This document shows positions 1 to 12,326 of a DNA stretch of 64,000 nt, piece by piece. The DNA is from Rhinopomastus cyanomelas (Eukaryota; Chordata; Aves; Bucerotiformes; Rhinopomastidae), in NCBI GenBank assembly GCA_013400115.1, contig VXBP01002303.1:62900-126899 (forward strand). Direction: 5' to 3'. The notes below the pieces were generated by a model. The model was not told the origin of the DNA and did no database searches. It saw nothing but the letters and a program-made list of their open reading frames with translations. Position 1 is the stretch's first letter, and each line of letters begins with the position of its first letter. The translations under genes and the position numbers were made by a program.

Positions 1-479
1 CATGGGTACTTTGGGATGGCTCTCAGGTCAGTGGGGTCACTGCTCCGGAGCTGCCCTTGTGCTCACCTCCAGGCTCTCCTTCCTCCGTGGAGCAGTGCCC
101 AGTAGCCTTTCTGTGACTACAGCCAGTCACTTCTGGCCTGAGGCCTTCTGCAGTCATGAAATTAAGTTCAAGGACTCTTCAGGTCCTCTGGGCTTGTCCA
201 CTGCCAACTCCCAGCACCCCAGCGACGAATGGGTTCTAAATGCCTTTGAAGAGCAGTAGAGCTACTTCAGGCAGCTCTCCAAGTCACCAGCACTTCAAGT
301 AAGACCCTAAAACAGCTGAGGAGATCAGAGATTGGGAAGAGCTTCCCGTCAGGAGGCTGTAACACCCCGTTTCTCTGAGCTCCTGCAGAGGGCTTCAGGT
401 TTTCAACAAAAAGAAGTTGCATTCTCTACCATCGGTAGCTGAGATGCTGCAATAACAACACGTTACTCTCTGAGAATTG

Positions 480-570
480 CAATGACAGAACAATTATCTA
501 ATTAGAAAGTCAAATTAATTACCTCGTGGTTTAATTACTTAATAACTGAGAAATTGTCATCAGGGTGAAG
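480..570. promoter_or_regulatory. AT-rich TAATTA cluster, possible conserved non-coding element
   Basis: Repeat-free sequence with ATTA/TAAT cores packed together (TCTAATTAG, AATTAATTACC, TTTAATTACTTAAT), as in homeodomain-binding elements. Conservation cannot be tested here. Confidence 0.25.
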
Positions 571-977
571 GCTGGGAAATGTCATGAAAAATTATCAGGG
601 AGTGCAATTTGCTGCTTAACGGAAAGTTCTGCTTGCAGACGTGGAAGCAGGGTTGCACCAGCTCCTCCCAAACCCACCATCGCCACGTCTGGATCACCCT
701 GCGCTGAGGACATCTCGGGGCGAGAGGCCACGATAGACCTGAGGAGCTGAGGGCGTGAGCCTGTGGTTGGAAGAACTAAGTAGGAAAAGAGAGTGGGAGA
801 AATCCCCAGTCCAGCTGGAAGATGAGACTGGAGAAAGAGGAGCGCTCAATTCCAGTTCTTTTGGGACTAGAAATTGCTGCCAAGACGTCAGCAAAGAGCA
901 ATGCTGGGCGGTCTCGGTGCTGTGGCAGGGGCTAGTGCGGTCCAGAACTCAAGAACCCGCAGAAGTGTCATTAAAGA

Positions 978-1210
978 GTCATAGAACTGTTGGGTTGGAA
1001 AAGACCTTCCAGATGATCAAGTCCAGCCATCAACCCAACTGTCCCAACCCACTGCTAAACGCTGTCGCTGAGCTCCAGATCTCCACAACTTTGAAACACA
1101 TCCAGGGACGGGATTCAACCCCCATCCCTGGGCAGCCTGTTCTAAGGCCTGAGACCCTTTCCAGGAAGAAGTTTCTCCTGATGTCCAACCTAAACTTCCC
1201 GTGAAGGAAC
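978..1210 (-). mobile_element. CR1 LINE 3' fragment
   Basis: It reads in reverse as the CR1 end: TCATAGAACTGTTGGGTTGG, then CTGGGCAGCCTGTTC and the AAGTTTCTCCTGATGTCCAA segment. The subfamily matches the outer element at 56034-56455. Confidence 0.85.
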
Positions 1211-1372
1211 TTGAGGCCATTTCCTCTGGTCTAATCTCTTTGTCAGGTTACAGCTCACATCCTAAGAGATGTCTTGCACCAGCTGCAGTGAAGAAATACC
1301 CCATCAAAATCTAAATCTGTAGGTAGTGGGATTTGGAATAAATAACCAATAATTCCTAATGTGGAATAAATT

Positions 1373-1527
1373 ACAGAATCACAGAACATCAGGGATTGGA
1401 AGGGACCTTGAAAGACCATCCAGTCCAATCCCCCTGCCACAGCAGGATCATCTAGATCCAGTCACACAGGAACGTGGCCAGGCAGGTTTTAAATGTCTCC
1501 AGAGAAGGAGACTCCACAGCCCCTAAT
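1373..1527 (-). mobile_element. CR1 LINE 3' fragment
   Basis: It begins with the reversed octamer end CAGAATCACAGAACATCAGG and contains TCCAATCCCCCTGCCACAGC and AGAAGGAGACTCCACA. Confidence 0.92.
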
Positions 1528-1799
1528 TTGGAATACTCAATCATTCCTAATTTGGGATAAATAGCCAGTAATTCCTAAGGCCCTTGTGTGGCCCAGAATC
1601 TTACTGGAGCAACATTCAAACCCAAAAAGCAGTGGGATATTTAAACCAATGATGGTGTGTGAGGTAGCAAGTGCGGTGAGGAAGGCAGACAGACGAGGAG
1701 ATGCAGCCTTTGGACAGAGAGTAGAGCAAAAGCTCTAATGAGAAGATGGAGCTCCCACCCCGCCGCGTGTCTGAGCGCCGGGGTGTGTGTTTGTGCCAG

Positions 1800-1935
1800 C
1801 CAGGTTGCAATTAACATTTGAAAAGGTATGGTAATGGAACTTCATGCAAATATCCCCTTGGACGCAGGCTTGCGATCTATTAATTATTCACAAACAATGC
1901 GAGCGGTTTGTCATTAGCTGTCTGCGCCGTGTCCT
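1800..1935. promoter_or_regulatory. Possible conserved non-coding element with POU octamer
   Basis: Unique sequence with a perfect octamer ATGCAAAT at 1843-1850, followed by ATTAATTATTCACAAACAAT (homeodomain/forkhead-like). Confidence 0.25.
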
Positions 1936-2245
1936 TCCCTCCGAGCTGTCCTTTGGTCTTGGAGCTGCCAGATTTCCATAACTGGGTCACCCAGTTCTTT
2001 CTCAACTTTGCTTTCTGCTGCGGAATGAAAAATTAGCATTGGCTGGGACACGGATTCAGGGCTCCTGCGAGGAGCCTGGCCGGCTGCTCGCGGACGGGAG
2101 GCATCCTGGAATGAGTGTGAATTCATGCAGGAGGGAATTCATTCCTGTTTGTGGATAGCAGGAATTGTCAGTGACCTTTGCAAAGTGAAAATCGTTAGCT
2201 GGCCGGAGTGAAAGGGGAAATGTTGGCTCAAAAGACATTAAACTT

Positions 2246-2421
2246 CTCTGACAGAGCCCTGGAAGGGGCTGCCTAGGGAGGTTGTGGAGTCTCCTTCTCT
2301 GGAGATGTTCAAAACCCACCTGGACATGTTCCTGTGTGACTGGATCTAGGGGATCCTGCTGTGGCAGGGGGATTGGAGTGGATGATCTTTCAAGGTCCCT
2401 TTAGTTCCTAACGTTCTGTGA
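2246..2421 (+). mobile_element. CR1 LINE 3' fragment
   Basis: It runs from CCTGGAAGGGGCTGCC through GGAGTCTCCTTCTCTGG to AACGTTCTGTGA. The terminal octamer repeat is reduced. Confidence 0.92.
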
Positions 2422-2794
2422 AGTCTGTTGTGTGCTTCTGAGGGCAGAGAGCTCTCATGGCCAGAGGGTCCTGCTGCTTGACCAGTATCTGTGTGTTCTA
2501 GTTAGGTGATACCAGGCAAAGGTCTTGAGTACCTCTAGAAACACTCCCAGCTCTGGGTGATTGTTCTTTTCTCAGGGAGGGGCTCTCTGGGTAATTGCTG
2601 CTTAGTGTAGAAGCTGAGGCAGGACAGTGCTGTTCAGCTGAGCGCTGCAACGTGAGGGTTGGGGGGCCCTGATCCAGGCACAACAGTGGTCACAGGGCTC
2701 CGGCGAGTTGTGACGTGAGACGGTAACCAGGTGTGTAAACTCGCTCCTCGTGCTTTGCAGAGTGAAAACCACTACTCTCGCGCCTAAGAATAAA

Positions 2795-2905
2795 TCAGGA
2801 TAAAATATGATCGTAATTAGAACAATAATTAGAGCCGTAATTAAAAGTCTTTTTAACTCGGAGACGCATGAGTCATTGTGAGTGATTTATTAATTAAGGG
2901 TGTCT
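2795..2905. promoter_or_regulatory. Possible conserved non-coding element, TAATTA repeats plus AP-1-like site
   Basis: Three GTAATTA/ATAATTAG cores lie within 50 bp, then ATGAGTCAT at about 2867 and ATTAATTAAGG. No repeat family is recognised. Confidence 0.25.
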
Positions 2906-3119
2906 CGAGGAGGTGACAGGTGACATTACAAGCAGCTGCTGCCGGAACCACGGGAGGGCGCTCCGGAGCTGCTTTGGAAACCCTGCTCCCCCTGGCCCCT
3001 TGAACCCCAAAGCAGGGGCTGCTCTGGGCTGTGGGGGAGAGGAGCAGCTCTGCTCAGCCTCGGTAGTGATGCCCTGGGTCTGCCCTCAGGAAATTCACAG
3101 ACGACACCAAGGTGGAGAG

Positions 3120-3195
3120 GAGCGTGATGCTGCTGTTGCAGGGTGGTTGGACTAGATGATCTTTCCAGGTCTTTTCCAGTTCCAAGATCATCAAT
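3120..3195 (+). mobile_element. Short degenerate CR1 3' fragment
   Basis: GGTTGGACTAGATGATCTTT and the following CCAGGTC... are CR1-like; the rest is diverged. Confidence 0.55.
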
Positions 3196-4314
3196 TCCAA
3201 CCTTCAGCCCAGCACCTCTAGGCACCCAGGTTGGACCCTCATCCAGGAGCCCCTGGGCTCATGTGTACTGCCCTGTTTTGATCTGGGGAATCACTGGAGC
3301 TCAGAGGACTCTGCACATCTGCACTCACTGACCTGCAGACTTTGAGCCCGGTTTTAAGATTTCTGGAGCATCAGTGTCAGTTGTAGCTGGTGAACTCATC
3401 CAGAAACCAAGCTGAGCTACGACTGCTCGATAGAGGGAGAACCTGTGTGGCACCCCGCGCTTCCTCTGCTCTGTCACTTCTGCGGGATGTCTGGAAACCA
3501 CCTTCTGGCAGCAAAGGGAGAGAGTTTTTGCCTGTCCTCTGTCTTAGTGGCAGAGAAACCAGAACCAGATGCAGCAGGACCTGTTGTAATCTAAATCAGG
3601 CCCGTATTGAACATCTCAGCATCCTTGGTCTTCACGTGGGGCTAGGAGAGAAGTGTTGGGCTCGTGCCTTTGTAATCAATGAAGTCAGGGTGAGCACTGA
3701 ACGCAACAGTCGCTGCTACGCGTTCACAACTGCGAGAGTTTGCTCAAGTCTGATCTTCAGAGCTTGTTAACGAGGCCAGCGAGGGATCCAAAGCTGCGGC
3801 GACACTCTCCTCTGTTTTCCTCCACTAGAAGGCAGGAGGGAGGTTTTACGAGCCCAGTCGCGCAGCAGGAAGATTTGTAGCAGAGCCACTGCTGCTCTTT
3901 CTCGACGGTTTCATCACCCTCGTTCTGCCGAGCACTTCTCACTTCCAAGGGTCCCGAGGCCTTCGCGGAGCTGACCCGACGTGAGCGTCGCGCGCCGATT
4001 ATCGGGCTGTCTGCAGCCGGGAGCTCGGCGGTGGGCTGCGACGCTTCCGAGCCTCGCCGGACGCGCACGGAAGAATAGATTATCTAGCTGGAACTTCAGG
4101 GGGAATTCTGAAAGGCAGATTGCAATTAATTGAGTTGGACCGGGGCCAAGGCGGAGACTTTAATAGATCTTCTTTGCTGGCTCTTTTATTTTCCCCGCAG
4201 GCTCAGGAGTCATAGAACACCCTTGTCTCGCTCTGCCTTTGCCAAACCCATTGCAGTCCCATTCCCACCAGAAAGGTCCAACCGTGGGGCTGGGGATCAG
4301 TTTGGAATCGTAAC

Positions 4315-4795
4315 GTCACAGAGGCATTTAGGTTGGCAAAGACTCACCAGCCGTTACCCCAGCTGCCCCAACCCTGAGCTCCAGATCTCCACGACTGTGA
4401 AGCACAGCCGGGGATGGTGATTCAACCCCGTCCCTGGGCAGTCTGTTCCAGGGCTGGATGAACCTTACAAGGAAGATTTTCCTCATGGCCAACCTAAACT
4501 TCCCCTGATGCAACTGGAGAGCATTTCCTCTTCTCCTGTCACTTGCTCCTTGGGAGAAGAGACCAAACCCCACCTCTCTCCAGCCTCCCTTCAGGTGGTT
4601 GCAGACAGCAATACAATCTCCCCTCAGGCCATCTCCCCTCAGGCTGCGTCTCTCCAGCTCCCTCAGCTGCTCCTCACAAAGTTTATTGTCCGGACCCTTC
4701 CCCAACCTTGTTGCCCTTCTCTGGACCCACTGCAGCCCCTCAATGTCTTTCTTGTATTGCAACTGACCTCAGTACTCGAGGTGGGGTTTAGCCTT
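4315..4795 (-). mobile_element. CR1 LINE fragment with ORF2 C-terminal remnant
   Basis: On the minus strand the CR1 ORF2 end is still readable in one frame over about 140 codons (4328-4762), with patches such as RRATRLGKG, LRELERRSLRG and PWNRLPRDGVESPS. It is 5' truncated and lacks a usable start. Confidence 0.88.
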
Positions 4796-5359
4796 TAGCT
4801 GTGTACAAGCATGAATACCTTCTGCGTCCTGTCTTCTCCAGGACCCCTCCTGACCATCCTCAGATGTGTTTCCAATCCCAGACCTCAGTTTTGCATCTTT
4901 GCCTCCTTCTTACTCCTCTGTCGCTCTTAGGCTGTGTGATGCCCTCTGCCTCTGGAGGAGCCTCTGTGTCAGCAGCAGTCAGATCCTTCTCATGAGAGGC
5001 AGCCCCTTACAGGCTGCTTTGGTCTCTTTCATGTTTCCAGCTTTAGGCTGAGCAGAACATTTTGCTTTTCCTTCCTTTTCCTCAGCAGCAGCTGAACTCC
5101 CCAGACACAGGTAAAAAATTGCCTATTCTTTCCAACACTGAAGCGCTTTCTCTCACCAATAGATTTTCAAACCCAGGGTGACTGCTGCAATTTTGTCAAT
5201 TAGCAGAGAGACTCAACTTGAGCTCATTTATCTGACAATTACACCTTGTCATCTGCATAATGTGAAGAGCAGGTCTGCCCTTGTCACGCGCTTCATCTCG
5301 CTTGCCACCCTGCTGCCCGTGTGAAGCGCGCGGTGGAAGCGCTGGTGGATCCAGTTCAC

Positions 5360-5770
5360 AGAGGCTGGATTTCTGAGCTCAGCCAGCCCAGCCCAGGACC
5401 TGACAGCACCCCAGCAGCCCACACCAGGGCACTGAGGGCCACAGCCAGGCTGGCTTTCAGCACCTCCAGGGATGGGGACTCCCCCACTGCCCTGGGCAGT
5501 CTGGTCCAGGCTGTGATCACACTTCCATGAGGAAGAGCTTCCTGACATCCAGCCTAACCCTCCCTTGGCAGCTTCAGGCCCTGCTCTCTTGTCCTGGCAC
5601 TGGCTGCCTGGGAGAAGAGCCTGACCCCCACCTGACTGCTACCTCCTTTCAGGGAGTTGAAGTGGAAGACCCCCCTTCTCCTCCACGCTGAACAGCCCCA
5701 GCTCCCTCAGCCTCTCCTCACCAGCCTTTCCCTCCAGCCCCTTCCCCATCCTCGCTGCTTCATTTTTCTG
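5360..5770 (-). mobile_element. CR1 LINE fragment
   Basis: It contains the CR1 segments GGGATGGGGACTCCCCCACT, CTGGGCAGTCTGGTCC, CTTCCTGACATCCAGCCTAA and GAGGGA-type ORF2 end sequence, all reversed. Confidence 0.85.
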
Positions 5771-5964
5771 CCAATCCCTAGAGCACCGCAGGAGTTCCCA
5801 GTGTTTTCACCACCAGCGTCCGTCTCCGAGTGGTGGGTCGGGTCTGCCACATTCCGTCACGGCTCCTTCCACAGAACAGACCTCCCTAGCACCACGGAAA
5901 ACAGCAGGCACTTCAGTAAACCCCACTCGTCCTTCTTCCTTCTGCTGTCAGCTGTACCACTCTG

Positions 5965-6660
5965 CATATCTGATCAACGCAACCTCATCCCGCTCCGCAG
6001 CCACAGAGCGACGCAGCCAGCATCGACCTGGCGCCTGCGACTCCTGTCAGCCTTCTGCTCCGCACGAAAGGTCAGGTGCTCCTGTCCCCTGACCATCCTC
6101 ATGGCCCTCCATTGGACTCTCTCAACCTGATCTCTGTCCCTCTTCAACCAGGGAGCCCAGAACTGAACACAATGTTCCAGATGTGGCCTCATTAGAGCAG
6201 AGCAGAGAGGAGAACCTCCCTTGATCTGCTGGACACACTCTTCTTGATCCATCTCAGGATTCCATTTGCCTCCTTGGCCACCAGAGCACAGTGCTGTTCC
6301 ATGGAGAGCTTGTTCTCCACAAGAACTCCAAGATCTCTCTCCACAGAAGTGCTCTCCAGTGGATTAGCCCCCAGTTCCGATGCTTCTCGTTGCTCCTTCC
6401 CAGGAGAAGGACTCTGCATTTGTTCTTATCCATCCTCATTCAATTCCTTTCAGCCCATCCCTCCAGCCTGTCCAAGTCTTCCTGAGTGGCTGCACAGCCA
6501 ACCAGGTGAATCAGCCAGACCACTCAGTTTAGTGGCACCAGCAGACTTGCTGAGGAGAGACACTCTGTCCCATCATCCAGGTCATTCATAAAGTTATCGA
6601 ACAAAGCTGGACCCAGCACCGATCCCTGGGGGACACTGCTGGTTACAGGGCTCCAGCTAG
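5965..6660 (-). mobile_element. CR1-like LINE fragment, ORF2 C-terminal region
   Basis: On the minus strand broken ORF2 end frames are readable (for example SSLVERDLGVLVENKL-like text near 6300 and HLEHCVQFWAPWLKRDRDQV near 6200). It retains more 5' sequence than most copies in the window and has several stops. Confidence 0.8.
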
Positions 6661-8890
6661 AATATCCATGAGCTGAGCCCCTGCAGCTCCCACTGCAAGG
6701 AAGCTGAGGGTGAGCAAGAGCAGAGTGGTAGTGGGGTTTCTCAGAGCTGGGTACATTTTGTGCACTTCCCTTCCTGCCTGCCGACGTGAAACAGTCACGA
6801 CAAGGACTGGGACACTGGATGGGAGGGTTTTTGGGGATGTCCTTTCCCCCAGGAACCTTCAGAAGTCACTTGCTGAGCAGGGATGCTCCGTGATGCTCAT
6901 TCTGCCTTCAGCCTGGCTTTAGAGAGGAGAAGAAGAAAGGGAGTGGTAAACCCCCCCAAGTTTTCAGCTTGAATTCTGTTTACAGCCCTTCTCTCGGTTG
7001 GTTCCGTTGCTATCGCTGTGAAGACTCTTTTACACACCCCTGTGAAAGGAGTGTTTGTGCGTGTGTGCGGAGGCCGATAAGGACGCGTGAGAGGGGCTGG
7101 TCTCACCCGGCCCGGCGACCACACCGCCTCTCCCTTTCCTCCTCCTTCGCTCGAGGTGTCAGGACGTCTGGGAGGAGGGATAGAGCCGTCTCCTCATTAT
7201 CATCCCGCTGCAGAGCGAGGGCTCAGCAACGACTGCCGGAGCTGCGCTCGCTCGGTGTGTGCCCTGCGCTCCCGGTGACTTTATCAGCTCCTTCAGCTGC
7301 AGCTCAGTGACACGCGGGGTGTCCGCTCCGGGGACACCTCTGCAGCCCGTTTGGGAGGCGCAGCCCTACAGCGTGCAGCACACGCGGAGTCTGGGGGAGG
7401 GATGGCCTCGGGTGGGGACGGCAGGCTTGGGCCGGCGGTGCTGTGTGTTTCGACTCACTGCTGGCGCTACATTTTCAGGAGGACACGTGGCATTCCAGCT
7501 GTTCCCTTCATCAGGTGGGGATGCACCAGAAATAGCTGTCGGTCCTCCTACCAAGCACTCTTCAAAAGCTTTTACCCTCCAAGGGAGGACCCCAAGGGAA
7601 TGCCATAGGCAGAGCTGACTTCTTCTTAGGTCCCACGTTCAGGATCAGGTAGGAACACAAAAAGCTCTCTCCTGGGAGCTCATACCCCCAGAGGTACCCA
7701 GAGCCTTCAAGGGAAGCCTGTTTGCATGGTCACTAGGCAGGCAGACCACCCCACCCTTCCCAGTGACATGGCTCTTAGTCCCTCTGGCTAATCCACAACA
7801 TTGCCAGAAGCTCCTTCCTTCTCTTCCCACAGCAATTCTTTTCCCCATAGCAGGTGGGTCACAGGTTTGTAACCCTCCCTTCTGAATCTTTCTCAGTCCA
7901 TGTTGCGCTCGCTGTGCTCCTGTTGGGCAGGTGATTTTATTTCTTAGACAGTCCACCCCAAAACATCTTCTAGACACTCACTGTGTTCCAGAAAACTCAT
8001 GTTCTGCTGACTGAAGTTGATACCACTTGTGCTCCTTGTCTGGAACCGCTTAGAATGAACCACGAGATTTTTTGCAGCCCTTCACTTGGGTCTCTTTCCT
8101 GCTGCCTTCTAAGAGGATCCAGTCCACTAGAAGCGTGCACACGCGCTGTCAGCCTGCACTGGAAGACCTCTCATTTGATTCTGAGCTGCATCAGCCAGTC
8201 ATCTTTCAAGTATTTCTCCGACAGAGCAGACACTCAACAGCCAGGGACAAGGCTGGCAGCGAGCGGCACAATATTTTCAAAGTCATTTTGGGGAACCTGA
8301 CAAGAATCTGTTACCACTGGCTGCCAACTGCGTTTTCTTCCTGTTTTGATAGATCTGGCCGCGATGGGCTTGGTTTAACAAAGCCGTGATGGATCTGACC
8401 CTTTGGATCCTTTGCCGTTACGGCTGGAAAAATGTGAACTCTTTGCTCTCCTGCTCTCTTGCCAACCATCACTTTGCTGCCGGCAAAGACTGGCTGTGCA
8501 TCACGTTCGGCGCCGCAGTTAGTCACCTGGGCGGGCTCTTCTGTCCAGCCCGGCCAGCTGGGTCTTGTCCCCCCTTCAGTTGTATTTATTGTGCCTCAGC
8601 TCTTTCTGAGTTAATGTTACTGTCTCGAAAGGAGATGTTTCCCATCAGTTTCCACAATAAAACAGAGGTTTCATTTGCGAGTCGGCCCGGGGTGATGATG
8701 TACATGAAGCTCATAGGGATCCCGATTGCTCCTGGTTGGTCCTGGATGACAGTGTGGCTATGGCAGGCATGGCTAGCAAATTCAGAGGGGGAAAAGCACC
8801 TCTCTCCTAGTTAGACTGGTGAAAGTAGAGGGGAATGGTGAAAGACGCAGGAATAAGGGTGGTTTTACCGAGAGTCTAATGAAGAAGGAG
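6660..8890. other. Unassigned unique sequence
   Basis: No exon, RNA gene or repeat family could be supported. It contains a CpG-rich patch at 7060-7300 and moderately GC-rich sequence at 8340-8560. The open frames lack recognisable domains. Confidence 0.5.
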
Positions 8891-8891
8891 A

Positions 8892-9145
8892 ATCAGAGAA
8901 TTATTGAGGCTGGAAAAGCCCTCTGAGCTCATGCAGCCCAGCCCAGGACCTAACATCACCCCCTCAGCCAGTCCAGGGCACTAAGAGCCACATCCATTCT
9001 GTCCTCCAACAGCTCCAGGGATGGGGACTCCCCCACTGCCCTGGGCAGTCCAGTTCAGGGTCTGAGCACCAATCCAATCTCCCTACCACAGCAGGATCAC
9101 CCAGACCACGTCACACAGGAACACATCCAGGAGGGTCTTAATATG
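8892..9145 (-). mobile_element. Two joined CR1 3' fragments
   Basis: 8892-9065 begins CAGAGAATTATTGAGGCTGG. From about 9066 a different CR1 subfamily continues (CAATCTCCCTACCACAGCAG through CACACAGGAACACATCCAGG). Confidence 0.8.
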
Positions 9146-9458
9146 GGCACACACTCAGTAGTGTAAAGCTCCTGACTTCAGTGAAATCACATCAGCCATT
9201 AATTTAGGCCATTAGTTTTATCTCCTGTGATGAGAAAAGCCACTGTAGTGATTTTACAGTTTTATCCTTCCCATTGAGGCAGGAACCAGAAACCAGCTGA
9301 GACAGGAGCTGAAGTTTGTAGCCCATATTCCAAATATTTCCTGGGTTCTCTTCCTCTGTTCTATTCCTGTTCCAGTCTAATGATTCTATGAAGAAAATAG
9401 CTGTCGGGTTTTGCTGGGCAGGTTTGTCATGTGTTGGTTAAGAAACTTGTGTAGATGT

Positions 9459-9605
9459 CATAGAATGTACTGGGTTGGAAGGGACTTCAAAGGGCATCTA
9501 GTCCTACCCCCCTACAACAAGCAGGGACAACAGAGCACAGAATCGCAGCACGTATTGGGTCGAAAGGGACCTCCAAGGTCAAGCTAGTCCAACCCTCCCA
9601 TTGTA
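9459..9605 (-). mobile_element. Two short CR1 3' ends in tandem
   Basis: Two reversed ends follow one another: TGTACTGGGTTGGAAGGGAC at 9467 and a diverged CAGAATCGCAGCACGTATTG at 9538. Confidence 0.7.
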
Positions 9606-9630
9606 ATGAGCAGGTTAAAATGAATCTACG

Positions 9631-9810
9631 CACAGAATCACAGAACATCAGGGATTGGAAGAGACCTCAAAAGAGCATCCAGTCCAAACCTCCCAAACAG
9701 CAGGATCACCTAGAGCAAGTCCCACAGAAAGATGTCCAGGTGGGTTTGAAATGTCTCCAGAGAAGGAGGCTCCACAGCCCCCCTGGGCAGCCCCTTCCAG
9801 TGCTCATCAG
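9631..9810 (-). mobile_element. CR1 LINE 3' fragment
   Basis: It starts CACAGAATCACAGAACATCA and includes TCCAGAGAAGGAGGCTCCAC and CTGGGCAGCCCCTTCCAGTG. Confidence 0.92.
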
Positions 9811-11008
9811 ACTTGAGCGGCTACTACAAACATTAACGGCTGCAGCAGCAAGAACCTTGATCACAGCAGCAGCAGTTTCCACGTCATCCCTGGTAAGGTT
9901 TTACTGCCAGGCACTTACAGAACTCAATCTGCAAGCTCTCCGTGCTGGGCCGTGGAGCTGACTGATGGCCACTGCCACGAGGGAAAAGGTGAGGGCAAGG
10001 TGAATTACAAGCGGCATTTTCTGGTCACGTTAGGAGCGTCTCTGCGGCCGGAGCGAAGAACAAGTGGTCCACTTGTTGCCGAGGTGCTGCCCATCTGTGG
10101 CTGTGTCTAATCAGAGTTAATTACGGCGAGCTGAGCCTCTGTAATGCCCCCGATCCCCCAGTGCCGAAGGACCCGCTGCTTTACTCTGCAGCTTGCGCTG
10201 CCAACCTCTGGAGCTGCCCGTTATCAAGCACCAGAAAGGTAGAGGGTGTACAGGATCCCTGGCAGGCGGCACAGAGTGTCCCAGCTTAGCACTACAGCAG
10301 TGGCTAATCAGGGAATCCCAGGAGGAGGCTTTGCAGTGGCTCTTGCAAGGGCAACGAGGACAACTTCCGTGGGCAGGACGCTCGAAGCCAAGCAGCACAC
10401 ACACAGTCCTGTTTAGTCCTTCCCGAGCAGCAGGTAACGCGGGTACAAAGGGAAAGGGCCCTTCCTGGGAGAAGGACCGGGTGGCAGGGATGAGCGGCCG
10501 CGGGTGCTTTATCCTAGCAGGACTACGGGCTAAATTCTATTAATTGCCGACCGCTGTTTTGTTTGGCAAATACAGGAAGCAGTTTACATGGCTACGCGGG
10601 TGCTCTGCTCCACAGACCTTCTGAAATACTATTATTGTAACGGGATAATACTGATTAAGGACAGTTCCCTGAGGAAGAAGGGCCTTTTGATGATTGAGTC
10701 ATTTCCTTTCCCTGTTTGACTTCAGCGCGATAGCGTGGCTCTCACCACAGACACACACACGCACTTTGGAGCCACAGGCTCCTCCAGCGAGGGGGTCAGA
10801 AGCCTTAGGTGGAAATGCCTGAGCACATGAGTCCTAAAGAAAGCACTGAGTCACCAGAAATACGCCAGGAGTCCAACAGAGACTATTCTTTCCCCCCAAA
10901 TGCTCCGTTTGTCAGTTTTCCTTCAAATCTACAGGCTAATGCTGTTTGGCTAAACTATCCTGCTGGAGTCACCTCTTCATAGAGTCACCTCTTCGCTCTT
11001 GCATCTTT
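9811..11008. other. Unassigned unique sequence
   Basis: It contains a short (CA)n tract near 10750 and single ETS-like (ACAGGAAGCAG, 10573) and GATA-like (GGGATAATAC) motifs near 10570-10650. No gene seen. Confidence 0.45.
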
Positions 11009-11280
11009 CATCCAGTGGTAGGACAGAGGGAAATGGCTTTAAACTGAAGGAGAATAGGTTGAGATTAGGAGTGAGGAAGCAATTCTTCAGTACGAGGTTG
11101 GCCAGACTCTGGAATAGGTTGCCCAGAGAGGATGTGGATGCCTTCTCCCTGGAGATGCTCAAGGCCAGGTTGGATGAGGCTTTGAGCCACCTGATCTAGT
11201 CAAGAGGCGTCACTGCTCATGGCAGGGGGGTTGGAGTAGATGATCTCGGAGGTCCCTTCCATTCTATGATTCTATGATCT
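11009..11280 (+). mobile_element. CR1-type LINE 3' end
   Basis: It runs from AGTGGTAGGACAGAGGGAAA through GGTTGCCCAGAGAGGATGTG to a clean octamer end ATTCTATGATTCTATGATC. The remnant ORF2 reads RLWNRLPREDVDAFSLEMLK. Confidence 0.88.
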
Positions 11281-12124
11281 GTGGTTTTTGCTCCTGCAGA
11301 GGTTTGGTGAAAGAATTTGACAGTAGCAATGGGTCTCCCAGCTAAGCAAAGGCAACAGCAGCTGTACCAACCACTGGAGCACAGCCAAGGCCAGTTCAGA
11401 ACTCACGACAGCAAAGGCAGATTGGTGTCCTGGTGGGAAAAGGATTCCACATCCTCCTACAACTGATGGGCACCAACAAATCCCAGTGGCCAAACTCTGG
11501 AACAGCAGGGTATCCTGGTCATACAAGACCACGGCAGATGGGAACAAGCCTCAGCCTCTCCTCCCTCTTTGACTTTTTGTCATGTGTTGCCATGGGAGAT
11601 GCTTGAAGGAGCTGAAGTCTAGCAAGAGACTGTTGCTGTTGCCACTCTGGAGCCACAGCTGGGTTCTCCTAAATGTTTTCCCATTTGAGGAGCAGTAATT
11701 GCTCTCCGATTAGGCAGGAAACTGTACCAGCACTATTGCTCGAAAGGAGCCAGCGTTATCAAAGAACAACACATCAGGGCCTGTCCTCACAGGAAGGGAA
11801 TCATAAGCAATCAGCAGGGCTATACTGCAACTGGCTGCTGCTCCCTCCGCGCCAGGGCGACAGAGCAAAGCAAAAAACACTTCAGGGCCTTTGTCTGTAG
11901 CCAAAGTGTTTTCACCCTGGCTCCTCTTCGCCTCCCTGCCCGGCTTCTCCAAGCATTGCTCTGTGTTCTCATCTAAAGCCTTGGCGTGTGCAAGACACAG
12001 TGTAGGGTGTTTCTGCTCAAAGGGGATGGTGGAACCCCTTCCTTCAGTGCTCCACCAGTTTGCACTGGGAAAACCACCCTCATCGGGCAACATCAGGCAA
12101 GAGGAAGGAGTGCCCTGGTGTAGC

Positions 12125-12326
12125 AAAGGAGGGGAAGACATTTCTTCACTGACAGAAAGGTCAGGGGTTGGAAGAGGCAGCCCAGAGAGGAGGTAGAGTT
12201 ACCATCCCTGGAGGTGTTCAAGAAACATGTAGATGTGGCCCTGGGGGACAGGGTTTAGTGGGCAGAGATCTTAGACTTCGTGATCTTGTAGATCTCCTCC
12301 AACCTTGATTATTCTATGATTCTCAG
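12125..12326 (+). mobile_element. CR1-type LINE 3' end
   Basis: It includes CATCCCTGGAGGTGTTCAAG and ends ATTATTCTATGATTCTC; the subfamily differs from most neighbours. Confidence 0.8.
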
